The notes beneath the pieces were generated by a model that was given only the letters and a program-made list of their open reading frames with translations, searched no databases and was not told the DNA's origin. From Coffea arabica (lineage: Eukaryota > Streptophyta > Magnoliopsida > Gentianales > Rubiaceae), in the NCBI RefSeq assembly GCF_036785885.1, contig NC_092317.1, positions 5,396,501-5,460,500 of the forward strand: a stretch of 64,000 nucleotides of DNA, in the 5' to 3' direction. A program made the position numbers and the translations under genes. Below, one piece after another: positions 27,527 through 39,265 of this stretch (its first letter is position 1; every line of letters begins with the position of its first letter).

Positions 27527-28345
27527 TGAACGAGCTTTCAAATCATTACCACACAGAAATTACTTTGGTATGACAATTCCTAAAGTTAAAATTGCGACCT
27601 AGGGAAAATAGCAATGTAGACTACCCTTTGTTCCTCTCTTTCTGGTCCAAAAGTACTTGCAGGTCACCGAGTCAGGCTGCCTAATTTGGTATTTTGACTA
27701 GCCTCATCGCGTTAAATGACTCTTACTCCCTGATCATATGCTCTTTTAAATTTCCTTTTAGTCCCATATAATAGTAATAGATGCAATGAGCGTGACCCTA
27801 ATAACCTAAAGACCCCTGCAAATTGAGTAATACCTATTTTAGCATATGATATAATGGTACAATTCCAATTTAAACCTAAACCTACTACAAAAAAATGAAC
27901 CTTGAATCAAAGTAGTAAGGCATGTAAACACACTATTCTAATAAGTAACTGGTTGCAAAACCTACTTCTTTCCACTTCGGTTCAGTAAAAAAAAATTAAA
28001 AAAAAAAAAAAAAAAAGTCATAAAAGATCTATTCATCGAGGATGAAGCCAAATCCAAAATGAAAATGTCCCTCGTGATTTCTTATCTCAACATCCCGTCT
28101 AGTAGACCAACAAGGCTTTCTAGCTAGCCATCTTGGTTGGCAACTCTGACGCACGCTTATTTGTCTCCGCTTTTCACTTGTTTAGTACGATTTCCAAATG
28201 GTGATTGGGGTTGACATCGATTATTTTCCACTCATATATGATATATCTCCCCTTAGGTGTGTGTTGTGACTTGGAAAGGTCAAAGATAGTATTCAGCCGT
28301 CCCAACACAAATGCTGTCCTCTTTCAATGTCACCTCTTTAGTTTT

Positions 28346-29206
28346 TCCAATGCCCATAGAGGAAAAAGTTGTGAAATTCAGACGGGACAATATGGTAGTT
28401 GGCTTTAATAGTTTAAAGTCGTAGTCTTTGCTTGCAAGAAAAAAACTTTGAATTTGTTTCAGTTTCTTAAATTGTTCATATTGAATACGAATTAATCCTT
28501 TTTACACTCATAAGGTATACATAAGGAGTCTAACTGCACTGCAAGATGCACAAAATTTGGAATTCAAATTTAAATATGACGTGCATGCATCTCTTCTAGG
28601 CGCATTAATATATATGAAAGATCAATCATTTGAATATTTACTTGACATTCTAATTTCCTCATAATATCTAGTAAAAACGTTTCTTTTATTTGATAAAACC
28701 TTCGAAAACTTAATAAAGTTTGCTCAACCAAAAGGAAATTAAACTCCTTTTTTGAAGTCATGATTTCCTCCCACTTAAAATTGCATGTGGACCATATGGA
28801 ATTATATGAAGGTTCCCAGGAGCAGCAGGAGGGCAGTAATAGAAGAAAGTCAATTTCTCCATTCATGCATCTTAACTCGGATCCACCGACTTCTGTGAAG
28901 AAATCTTTGTGTTGCTGCAGAAGGTTGTTTCAAGAAATGTGAAAACGTGATGGCTTTTCGTTGCTTTTGGGCTTCAGAAGATTGTGAGCACTAAAAAGTA
29001 AAAACTGCAGAAGAAGACGGATCATGAGAGTTCAGTCTTATCACGGATTTGGGATTGCGACAATAGAATGAAGTAGGTTATTCGAAACCCACGAGGGAGC
29101 CGCTTCGGCAATTCCATTTTTATTATATTACACACAATTTGTCCGTGCAGCTTAGTGGCCGAGAAGATGAAACGTCGGCATTCTTATTTGCTAGCATTAA
29201 TTTTGA
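28346..29206. other. Intergenic, no gene seen
   Basis: Short open frames on both strands around 28570-28942 show no recognised protein and overlap one another. Nothing else is apparent. Confidence 0.35.
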
Positions 29207-29215
29207 TAGTTTGAA

Positions 29216-29762
29216 GGATAATATCAGAAACCTCCCTCCTGAGGTTCTTCTTAATATCACTTAACTCTTTCAAAGTTTTTAAAATATCACTAGTACCAAT
29301 TCATTTTATATGTTCAAATTTGATTTTTTATGAGCCTGATTTTTTTCCACCAACCTCTTCTCGATCGACCCATGGCCAAACTTTTAGATTGTGCTAAATC
29401 ATTATAAAAATCAGATTAAAATAAATATAAAAATCATACGCCACTCTATTATAATTACAAAATGAAAAAGGCGAACAAAATTCAATTTACTATAATTTAC
29501 AAATAAAAGATAGCATGGTTATCCAAAAAAATGAGTCAGAAAGAGTGTTGAAGAAAGGCAAAAAGAGAATCAAGAAAGTGACTTTTGTTTCTTTTTCTTT
29601 AATTTTTTAAGCTTCATCTCTTTGATATGTGAATTATGTATCGAATGAGGGTTAATATAATCATTTTACAATTATTAGGAGGACGTAAGTGATTAATTTA
29701 AAACCTCACAAGCGATAGGTGATATTAGGAGAAACCTCAATGGAGGTTTTTGATATTATCCC
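29216..29762. mobile_element. Mutator-type MITE with perfect 9-bp target duplication
   Basis: TAGTTTGAA is found immediately outside both ends (29207-29215 and 29763-29771). The ends are GGATAATATCAGAAACCTCC and, reverse-complemented from the right, GGGATAATATCAAAAACCTC. Similarity then continues (GAGGTT…CTTAATATCACTTA / CTCCTAATATCACCTA). At 547 bp it has no coding capacity. The right flank and internal GAGGTT words recall the repeat near 1180. Confidence 0.85.
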
Positions 29763-29771
29763 TAGTTTGAA

Positions 29772-30782
29772 ATCACCTAAGAAGAAAATGGTAAATTGTT
29801 GTTTGATCTTTACACCATCGCTGGGGGACTTTTCACAATTCTCAATACTTTGGAATCTTGAAGATGTGTTTGTTTAACGTGATATTAGTCTAAAGAAATT
29901 TTTGTGCGTTGTGAAATGAGACAGTAGAATGTAACAAGCATGATCAACGTTTTTACCGTTTATTATTGTTTTCACCTACATGATGTTGTTGGTAGAGTAA
30001 TTGTTACCTGTTTTCTAATCTTTCACTCCACAAGTCCACTATAGACTAAGTCGATTTTTAATTTGTGACCCATGGTCATGCAGAAATGTCACCAAATTCA
30101 ATTCAAATCAAATCTAAACTTTGGTGGGTCATCATCCTATTCCAGTGAAAGCTACCTCATTCCATATTTGAGATTTTTCTAATTCTGGGAACCCGATTCT
30201 CCATGGTTTTATTCTACAACGAACAAGGATTGATTTGTCAATTTTTCTCCAGTGCTGGCAGCCACCTATCCTTTTCAACATCTACCAGTCCAACTTGACC
30301 ATTATCAGTTATCAAGATCAAGATCAACTTTTAATAGCTTGAAAACAAGAAAGACACTGAAAACGTGATTTGTGAATGCAAATAAAAAAAATCGAAATGA
30401 AGTTGTTTGTGAAAAATCACTTGACCTTTTTGGTTAGATTAGATAAGATGGATGGGATCAACGATTGCTTTAGCCTTAAGGGTGCCTCTCAGCTTTCTGC
30501 TTGCCAATGAGCATTCTCCACTAATGCATGACGATTGATAATACTAATAATCTATGGATTACCTGAATATATTGGTCCAACTTACTATTCGGTAGCAAAG
30601 AATAGGAATTTTATTAATTAGATTGTTGAAAATCGTCCAGCACAATTCATTTGACAAAATTTGGAAAAAAAATTTCACAGGGGTCAACAATTAATGTCTT
30701 CTGATTTACTGTTAAAACTTAAAAGCCAACCGCAAGATGCAATATTTTCATCAACTCCAAATGGTTGCAAAAGCTACTCAGC
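29772..30782. other. Intergenic, no gene seen
   Basis: AT-rich spacer with no repeat structure that I could establish and no coding region. Confidence 0.35.
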
Positions 30783-30801
30783 AAATGAAACATGTAAGCA
30801 A

Positions 30802-30938
30802 CATCGGCTTCTCCGTGCATCTAACGTGCTAGGTCTGGTTGGAGCGCTGGGCCGGGCCGAAGTGGGATTAGTCGGGCCGCCTTTACGGACTTGACCCGAA
30901 CACCCACTCCGTCGACAAAAAAAAAAAAAAAAAAAAAA
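30802..30938 (+). mobile_element. 5'-truncated SINE with ~18-bp target duplication and poly(A)
   Basis: AATGAAACATGTAAGCAA occurs on both sides (ending at 30801 and 30957). Between them is a GC-rich body of about 110 bases (GGGCCGGGCCGAAGTGGG, GGACTTGACCCGAACACCC, CCGTCGAC) followed by about 25 A. Poly(A) plus a long exact target duplication is the mark of LINE-mediated retroposition. The GC-rich body resembles plant tRNA-derived SINE tails, though no complete A and B boxes are visible. Confidence 0.8.
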
Positions 30939-30957
30939 AAATGAAACATGTAAGCAA

Positions 30958-31349
30958 TTAGTTAAGACGAACTAAACTAGCTTTCGTATACTTTGACAGA
31001 ATATTAACTTACCAAACGAAAAGTCTGTGGTTACTAAGTAGTGCACACGTGGTGCAATGAGTGCCGGTAATACATAGCCTCCAGTGAAGGCCTTTTTTTT
31101 TTTTTTGTCGCCTAGCAGCGAAGAATTATACTACGGCTGTAGAAACTTACACCATTTCAATCATCAATATCTTGGGAAATTTTGAAAAAAGAAAATAAGG
31201 CGATTAAAAATTCATAAGTAGGATATGACTATTAAAAATTTTTAAAATGAAATATGGATTACCGTTCAGAAATTGTAAAAAAAAAAAACATCATACATGC
31301 ATAATTTAGTATACATATGTGCACATATATGGGTTTGAACATGCACATT

Positions 31350-31382
<33 letters not shown>

Positions 31383-34300
31383 TTATGTGCGCGCATCAAA
31401 ATGCAAATTTTTATTTATTAAGTTGAGTAACCGTGCAGTGTTATTGAACAGGGTACACATTATTACAAGGGTGGTCTAGTCATTTAATGGTAAATTTATT
31501 ACCTATTTAAATGTGCGAATAATAACCCATTCCCATTCACAAATCTATCAATAGACAAGCTACACTCTTCTTAATTATGACTATTTCATTTTCCTATTCC
31601 CATTTTTCAAAAATTTCCGAGTAATTTTACCAATTGTGTTCCAATTACAGTTCAAGACGCGTCACTCTGAATCTCTCATACGAATTACTGAGTCTATTAC
31701 GGTGAAATACTAATTAATTGCCTGATATGATATAATCATCAGTCATCACTCGCTTTTCTTGGTTAGTACATCTTTCATTCTTTACAGAATTATTCGCCGC
31801 AAATGAAGTACATATTCAAACGAATATTAGACTAAAATTACAGCGGTTTCTCCACTTAAAATCTAGATTGATAGTACTTCATGTTGTCACATTAACGCTC
31901 CATAGCTTCAAATTTCAAGCATCATTATTAAGTTGGTATGTTCTTCACCAGCAAGCTTATCTGTTATTGGTGTTTTAAGATGACGTATCACTGGAAGTCA
32001 AAATATAACTATCAAACAGTAAAGAAATTGTGTTTTTTTTCAAAACAAAAAGTCAATGGTTGGAAAGGAGCTCGGTGTGTTATTTGAATACTTCAAACGA
32101 GATTCGGGTTGAACTGGATCGATTTTCTAATTTATCTAATTTTGACATGGTTCAGTACTACTTTTCCACACTCCACATTCGAGGGATTCGAGTGGAGAGG
32201 TGAAAAAAGAACGGCAAGGTTAGGAGAGAACGAAAAAGAGGACCAGGGAGTTGAAACTTTAAGTGTAAAATTATACAAACATTGATATTGGCACTTAGTT
32301 AAGAGGCCAACAGTCTTCCATTCTTAATTATTTGATTGAGCGCATTTTCTTTCGTGTGATTAATTACTTGAGATATAATAGGTTTTTTTGTTATACTCTA
32401 ACTTGAATTTAGCCAAATTTTGGCTAAATTTCATTTTGGTCCTTTAAACTATTGAACCACTTTCATTTTATTCCTTTACTTCAATTTTGGATATTTTATT
32501 CTCTAAAGTATGAAATCCGTCCTGTTTTAGTTCTTAAACTTTGAGAATCGTTTACTTGTCATTCTGTTAGTTTTGACAATTTTATGAGATTGATTTCATA
32601 CTTTAAGGAATACAATATTCAAGTGAAGTTTACGAACTAAAATGTGATAGATTCCATATGTAACCTATAAGTACAAAGACCAAAGTGAGAGACTGCATCT
32701 TTAGTTTAAGCAGCCAAAGTAGAATTTGCCCAAATTTCTGACCTAAGTTGTTGACATAGTGTGTTTTGATCTGCACGCTTAGATCACATAAAACAAGTTT
32801 TAGCCCAAAAGATAGACCATCAATAATTGCAATTCGTAAATTTAAACCCGTAAAGACAAATAATTTATGTTAGTCCACCATGAAGGAGTGGTTTGCAGAA
32901 GTGCTTGTGTTGGACCATTGGTTGGATAATTCAATTCCAGGGCTTAACGTGTTATTTCATGGCCATTTGGCTAGGTGAATTGTTATATATAAGATGAACT
33001 ATATATATATATGAGCCATTGAACACGGTCGTCACTTAACCCATGTTTAATAATCCAATTCAATTCATCACTTCAGATCTTAACATATTCAGACGCGTTT
33101 AATAATAAAAAATTGAACATCATTAAGTGACACTAAATTTTCTAGGCAAAACTTGCTCTCAAAATTAAGTGATAAGTTATTCACTTATCACTGAATGTAA
33201 TATAAACTCAAATATATTAGATTTAATACTTAATAATTAAATGGATTCAGACTTCAAGATTTCAGACTTCAATTTTATCAAACGCACCTTTACTTTGGAG
33301 GCAGACACAATTCAAACATACATATTGCTTTTTTTTTTTCTAGCAGAAAATAGAATGTATATTATTCCAACCAAATCCTCTAAACTTCACATGCATCATG
33401 TAATGATGATTTATTTGCATCAAAGTTTGTGATTAACGTGATGTCACAATTAATCATTAGTTAGACCACGATGTTGACTATCCCCATTAACGAAATTCGT
33501 GAGGTAACATGTGCAATGTTCGCCGCGCCAAAGCAAATAAAAAACACAGGCCAAACCAAGGAAAAAAAAAAACCACTCACATACTTAATTCCAATCTTTT
33601 CAAACTCGAATGTGTTCACAAGCCGAATTCTTAAAGATATTGTAACTTCGGACTTTTTCTTCGTTCTTCTTATTATCACACCAAATTTCTCCGTCGTGGT
33701 TATCGTTCTGGAAAGCCTTTCATTTTTCAAAGAATGCGGAGTCTGCGGGAAAAAAAAAAGTCTCTTATGTAGTGGAGGTGGTGATGATGATTACCGGAAA
33801 TGAGATCCTTGTTTCCTAGGATTGGTCCCAGGAACCTAAATAATGAAGTTGGGAAGCATTATCTTACGTACTAACATATGATTGAGACTTTAACAACAGT
33901 TATAAGTTAGCTACGTATCCGTCCAGTGATTGCTGAGAACTCTTAAAATTCTCTCTATTGCCAGTTTTAGAATCTGAATTTTAGTTTTTAAGTTCACATT
34001 TGAAATCTACGTTTAATAGTTAAGGTTAGGAAATCACTGGGATTGGTCTAGTAATTCGGAAAAACTCTTCAGGATTTGAATTCTAGTTTTTAAGTTTAGG
34101 ATCCGAAACCTAAACTTAACCATTGAGGTTAGGAACTAGGAAGGGTGAGAGGTAAATAAAAAGGAAAAAAAAAAAAAACGTATCACTTGTCGTGGGGCTG
34201 TTAGGACTCAAGATTGTGATCAAACATTGCTACTTGACAACATACCAAAATTTGATTGTTGGCTAAAAGACAGAGAGTAAAAAATTTCTAAAATAAAACC

Positions 34301-34759
34301 GAGAGACAATTCAGATAATTTATTTAGATGAGTGGGAGTAGTTCAATATCAACTGGTTTTAATTGTTGAATTTTGCTAAATAAGACTTTCTCTTTATATA
34401 TATTTTTTAAAAAGCTGGTTATAACTGGGCAGGAATTGAAACTGGCACCCGTTTCCAGAAAAAAATTATGATTTATTGATTCTTACCAAGTCAACTGAGA
34501 TTGTTACACTAAAATGTGCTTTAGTTCCCAAAATCCCGCAAACTAGTAATTTCCCTGCTCGTGGATGAAAATCTTTGATTGAAACTTGGTAAATATGAAT
34601 AGTAGCCGGAAGAGGGAAAAAACTTAAATAAGACAATAACCACAATAATCAAATGAAGCACAAATAAAGCAGCCTATCTCTCCCTCTCTCTCTCTCTCTC
34701 CAAAATTAGCTCAATTTGCCTACATATCATTGTTCATAATTCTTTTTCTTTTTTTTTGA
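30958..34759. other. Long intergenic region with microsatellites and repeat remnants
   Basis: It contains a (CA)n(TA)n microsatellite at 31349-31382 and a CT tract at about 34674-34700. Around 32405-32745 is a possible MITE with weakly matching inverted ends ('GGCTAAATTTCATTTTGGTC' on the left, and 'GGGCAAATTCTACTTTGG' as reverse complement on the right). Frames at 33471-33803 on both strands mirror each other and are not supported. No gene is seen. Confidence 0.4.
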
Positions 34760-34764
34760 TTAAA

Positions 34765-34882
34765 TCTTATATACACTGACAGTGTATACACTATCATCAT
34801 TGGATTTATGATACGTGTACAAAAGTTGAATTTCAAATTCAAATTTTGTATAGTTTTGTATACATTGTCAGTGTAGAAAAGA
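34765..34882. mobile_element. Small MITE flanked by TTAA
   Basis: Inverted ends TCTTATATACACTGACAGTG and (reverse-complemented) TCTTTTCTACACTGACAATG bound 118 bp. TTAA stands at 34760-34763 and 34883-34886. The superfamily is not settled. The 'tacactgacagtgtat' core is itself palindromic. Confidence 0.65.
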
Positions 34883-35028
34883 TTAATCCTTTTTTTTTAC
34901 TCCCAATCATGTATATAACAATTATTTAGAAAAAAAAACAATTATTTACTCCCAATCTTGAAAGATTAATCCTTTTTTTTTTTTTGCTCCCAATCTTGAA
35001 TATAACAATTATTTAGAAAAAAAAACTT
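34881..35028. repeat. Tandem duplication, period 83 bp
   Basis: GATTAATCCTTTTTTTT followed by CTCCCAATC and ATATAACAATTATTTAGAAA appears at 34881 and again at 34964. The duplication starts in the right flank of the TTAA-type MITE. Confidence 0.7.
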
Positions 35029-35324
35029 ACTTTGAAAGAACAGTTCTACAATTCCTATACAAATTATTTCTCCCAATCTTATTTTATACACATAATGCAA
35101 AACAGACAACCCACATGTGTTACGGGATTTTTGGACTCTCTGCTTAATGTCCAAAGCTCGAAAGGAATCTCCAAATCATCAGTGAAGTCTTTCTGTCTAA
35201 ATCTGTATTCTACATTTAATCGTCCTCATCTTGTATGTTGCGTAAAGAAAAATATCACTCTGCTTAAAAAATATCTAATCATCCCTATAAACGACAAATT
35301 TGCTTTACTGGGATTATTTCACGA

Positions 35325-36668
35325 TCAAATCTGAGTGCATCTTTCTTGCGATTGCTTCAATTGCCAGAGATCATCCATATTCCACAAGCAACATCCCAGA
35401 TCATCACTCAGCCAATTGTTTTGTGCACAGTAGTTATCACCAGCTGGCCCTGTAGAGCCGCCCATCGCTGTAACAGGTGCTGCTGAGCTCAAATTTTCCA
35501 TATCTTGATAACTAGTGCTGTCAACATTGTAAAATTCATTTTGAGAATGACCATAGGAATTGTTGGGAGCCATGTCATAAAAGGGATTTTCTATGTATTC
35601 GGAAAATTGAGGGACCGGAGAGATATTCGTGGATTCTGATGAAGACATGCTTGATGGGCTGCTGCTAATCATGTTTCTCTGATGATTATCCGGAAAACTG
35701 TATGGTAACTGTTGCGGTTGTTTTGCTGCCAGTGAACTGCTAACTGCTGCCTGAATTTCAGCTAAATTGTCATGTTCTGATGAGTCCCAATATGCTATAT
35801 TTCCTTGTACCTTTTGAAGCAACCGAGGAATCCAGACACGGCGAACTAGTTCTTGAAACTCACTGCTGTTGGAGTCTATCTTCAGATGGCGGGCCTGCTT
35901 TTGTACTCTTGTTCTCCAGTAGTTCTTGATTTCATTATCTGTTCTTCCCGGAAGATGTTGTGCAATCTTTGACCACCTTCATTATCATTTATGAGAAACA
36001 AATTAGCTTCATCGGCGTCCAAATTCAGTATTAGGAAGCAAATTGAATTTGAATCGTGTCCTTTTAATTTTCTTTACATCCGAGTACAACTTCAACTTCA
36101 GAATCCAAAATCATATGGGACTGGACAAGTATGAATGCAGAAGGTGAAACATGCAATGGTAGGGATGAGGATGCAAATTCGGGCCCAAATCTGCACAAAT
36201 TTCATCTAAACAGACTTAAAAGTGTGCATTTGAGCGCAAAAAGCCAATTACCAAATGAATACCTGTTGCCCCACTTGGAATGAAGCTCAAGAATCAAGAG
36301 CTGTTCCTCTGGACTAAGATTTCCTCGTTTAACATCCGGTTTAAGATAGTTGAGCCATCTCAATCTACAACTCTTGCCAGTTCTATTCAATCCTATGTGT
36401 ACACAACACGAAATTTCAGCAAAACTGTACAGTTGAAACTTTGGATGAAAAGAAACATTGATTTTGAGCTCAGCTTTCGTGGCAACGAACATATGTGCTT
36501 ACCTGAACGTTTCGCTAGCAAGTTCCATCGGCCTTCACCATGAGCAGCAATGTAATGAACAAGAAGAGAATCTTCTTCAACAGTCCAGGGACCTCTCCTG
36601 AGCTCACCACCTGCAGCATCATCATCACTACAACTGCTTGTAGTTGTACTCTTAGACAGGGAACACAT
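35325..36668 (-). CDS. R2R3-MYB transcription factor, subgroup 20 (MYB62/MYB116/MYB108 clade)
   Basis: Minus-strand exons 36668-36503, 36392-36263 and 35976-35325 join in frame to 315 aa, with both introns at the conserved R2R3-MYB positions. R2 carries Trp28, Trp48 and Trp68 ([31 protein letters not shown]). R3 has Leu80 at the first position, then Trp99 and Trp118 ([20 protein letters not shown]). After the DNA-binding domain comes KQARHLKID…VWIPRLLQK, the W-x-PRL block of subgroup 20, whose members act in stress, phosphate/gibberellin and jasmonate responses. The tail is Ser/Gln/Asn-rich and ends LWNMDDLWQ, an acidic amphipathic stretch also at the C-terminus of MYB62/MYB116-type proteins and a candidate activation domain. 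The protein is nuclear by class. The gene looks intact; the exact orthologue is not certain. Confidence 0.93.
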
Positions 36669-36792
36669 GGCTGGCTTCTATTTTGAGTAGGGTATCGAGA
36701 ATTTTGAGAAATTTCAAGACAAACTGATAATTGGGCTTACGAGTCTTAAGCTTTGAAGGCGAAGCACTGACGCAACAGCAGCAAATCCATGA

Positions 36793-36800
36793 TTTATAAG
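36793..36800 (-). promoter_or_regulatory. TATA box of the MYB gene
   Basis: CTTATAAA on the minus strand lies about 125 bases upstream of the ATG. This puts the start site near 36765 and gives a 5' leader of roughly 95 nt. Confidence 0.55.
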
Positions 36801-37065
36801 GTACGAGGTCTTAGTACTCTAATCCACTGTTCACATGTTACTTTTCAAAGGAAGTAGCCGCGAAAGCAGACTTTAAAATGCACAGCTTCTTTTCTTTTCC
36901 CTATTCTGTTTTATTGGTCTATGTGGTATAGGATTTCTATTGGAATTTTTACTCTCCTTTAGAATTTCAACCAGTCAAAACATAAGAAATCACTGGAATA
37001 TTGTACCTATAACATCGGGGTAATTTTTCTTTTATTCTTCTACATCGAGAAATTAAGGACTGAAA

Positions 37066-37480
37066 TAGGGGTGGCCATGGCTTAGGTTTAAACCAAAATC
37101 GGACCGAAATCAGCTCGACGGTTTGTTGAATTAGATTTTGGAAATCGAAACCGAAATCATAACCATGACTAAAGGTTCAAGTTTAGATTCACTAAAATTT
37201 TGAACCAGAATCGGCGGTTTAGAATCTGTTCAAATCGTCTAAAAAAAATATTTGCTAATTAAAACTGTTTGTCTTGTTTAGAGTCCACTATCAATAGTTA
37301 GCACCTAATACCAGTAATTCCAGTCCTAATCTAATAACCTACTGTCCCATTCTTTTAGTAAGTCTATAACCAATGATTAACCTAAATGTAAAACCAATCT
37401 AATCTAATCAATAATGTGATATTTTTCAAAAAATTTGCACATTTTTTCTTTTTCATCGCACATGATAATACAATAAGCAT

Positions 37481-37532
<52 letters not shown>

Positions 37533-37652
37533 TTCAAAAATCGCAACCGTAACCGTCCCTTTAAGGGCTAATTCAAGTTCTACCTTTCAAAAGAATCGAA
37601 ACCCTTGGTTTTTAAATTGGAACCAATGGTTTTGGAACCGTGACCATGTCTA
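37066..37652. mobile_element. hAT-type non-autonomous element containing a TA microsatellite
   Basis: The ends are TAGGGGTGGCCATGG and (reverse-complemented) TAGACATGGTCACGG. Flanking 8-mers GACTGAAA (37058-37065) and GATTGAAA (37653-37660) differ at one base. Subterminal regions are rich in 'AACCGAAATC/AATCGAAACC' motifs in opposite orientations. A (TA)n run of about 47 bases lies at 37483-37529. It is 587 bp with no coding capacity. Confidence 0.75.
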
Positions 37653-37721
37653 GATTGAAATATGAAAATAGTTGTGCTTTTAGTAGAGTTCCACCATATG
37701 CCAAGATAGAGTAGTACAATT

Positions 37722-37825
37722 CTTTTTTTTTTTTCTTTTTAGTATAATTGAAAAGGTCTCGAACTCGAAATTTCCCACTTACACTTCCTTCTCCCCATAC
37801 CACCTAACTCTTTCCTCCCCCTAAT
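37722..37825 (-). mobile_element. Second copy of the tRNA-type SINE
   Basis: On the minus strand it reads TAGGGGGAGG, TTAGGTGGTATGGGG (A-box-like), AAGTGTAAG and GAGTTCGAGACC (B-box), then an A-rich tail. It is related to the copy at 27203-27302. Target duplications are not clear. Confidence 0.5.
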
Positions 37826-38887
37826 ATAATGTGTGTGTATATGTTTTTTTTTAAATAATATGTTTTGAATATATTTTTCAACCATTTTTAAATTTTAATT
37901 CTAGCAAAACCTTATATTTTACAATACGAAGATACCTAATATTTTCCCCTATGTAGTGAAGTTGAGAACTAAAACTTTACATGCACGTTTAATGGAATAC
38001 AATAATTTTTTAGAGACAATTAAAATCCCAGTATGCCACCTTAAAGAAAATCTCAATATGCCATCCCCGTAAGTAACACAGAGTACCAATATCAAGGAAC
38101 AAAAGTAGGGTCGATTAAGGTGGCCGGATCAGGACTTTTACCTTGTAAAGTAAATGATCAAAATAGCTTTTGGTCTTCTTCAATATGGTAAAGTCAAGCT
38201 CAAACCATTTTCTTGAAAAGAAAATTGGAGGAATCGGGTGATTTTGCGAAATTGTTAAATAAGCTTAGATACCACGAGGCTTGGGGTTCCTTTTTAATTA
38301 CATCATAGGTCTACTAAAAAATAATTCTCTAGTCCTAAAGTTCCTACATGGAAAAAAAGATAATACCCACCGTTATCAATGAAGAGCTAGATCATCAAAG
38401 AAAAGGCCGTTTTGACAAAGAAATTGAAGGCAACACAGCATTCTTGACAATGACAATTACAAAATCTTGAATCGATCGTTAGAAGGAATTAGTTTTTAAA
38501 AACTTCCACGGTTTGTTATTTCTAGTTTCTTCCAATTATAAAAAACGTACTTGACTAACCAAGATGAAACCCTGAATCAAAACCAAAACGTGCGTTAATT
38601 TATGTTCGTCTAACTAATAGGGGCGGCAACCATATCTCTAGGCTTCTAGCTTTTGCTTGGAATCTTAAAACACAGTTCCCTTTTCCAATTGCATGGCTGT
38701 CATCTGATTTTCTGTCAATTTTGCTTAAGAGTTGTAGTTTTCTTTTTCAAGTAGAAGTGGTACATCTTTTAAGTATTTGGTACTTGACTTCTGGTTTCTC
38801 CAGAGTACATCCATCCATTTTGGAAACACACTAGGAGTTGGACAATTGTAAGAGGCTGCTAATGCTTAATGCAGCTAAATTTGACTT
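37826..38887. other. Intergenic, no gene seen
   Basis: AT-rich spacer. No repeat or gene could be established. Confidence 0.35.
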
Positions 38888-39265
38888 TTATAGTCCACAT
38901 CTTGCCTCCAATATATGTTTCGGGTTGATGACTCCTTGAATATCAGGAATCCCTTGGATGCGATGAAGAAGCTGCTCATGAAGGTTCTTGTATTCTCTTA
39001 TTCTCTGCTGATATGCTCTTGCCATAATAATAATATTCAGCCTTCTTTTAATGGAAGCCAGTTGTTTTAGTGACGGTGGTATTATTTCTGCCATAAATGT
39101 AATTACTAGTATTTTACGTTGAGAGCCCGAGTACGTACAGGTCACATACTGTTCGCAGAAGGGCTGCAATTCGTCAAGATTCAGGGCAAATAGAATATAA
39201 ACATCTGACGACAATCCTAATGGAATATATAAAGAATGAGCTGATTCTATGCTTCTAGATGCCAT
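38888..39265 (-). CDS. Hypothetical open reading frame of 125 codons
   Basis: The longest uninterrupted frame in a spacer of over 5 kb. The second half is basic and helical (SLKQLASIKRRLN, QQRIREYKNLHEQLLHRI) and could form a coiled coil; the first half is mixed hydrophobic. I recognise no family, and no introns, promoter elements or polyadenylation signals stand out. It may be a chance frame or an exon of a lost gene. Confidence 0.25.
   Translation of the reverse strand: MASRSIESAHSLYIPLGLSSDVYILFALNLDELQPFCEQYVTCTYSGSQRKILVITFMAEIIPPSLKQLASIKRRLNIIIMARAYQQRIREYKNLHEQLLHRIQGIPDIQGVINPKHILEARCGL

Larger units (their letters stand above)
26520..28345. repeat. Segmental duplication, copy B (with MITE insertion)
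   Basis: Parallel to copy A (24325-25570) with an offset of about 2.2 kb before the MITE and about 2.75-3.0 kb after it. The difference corresponds to the 806-bp insertion plus small indels. Between the copies lies the 130-bp triplicate. Confidence 0.7.

Noticed and set aside
33461-33803. Mirrored frames of about 90-110 codons on both strands
   Set aside because: They shadow each other, carry a Lys/Phe homopolymer from an A/T run and have no motif or splice context.
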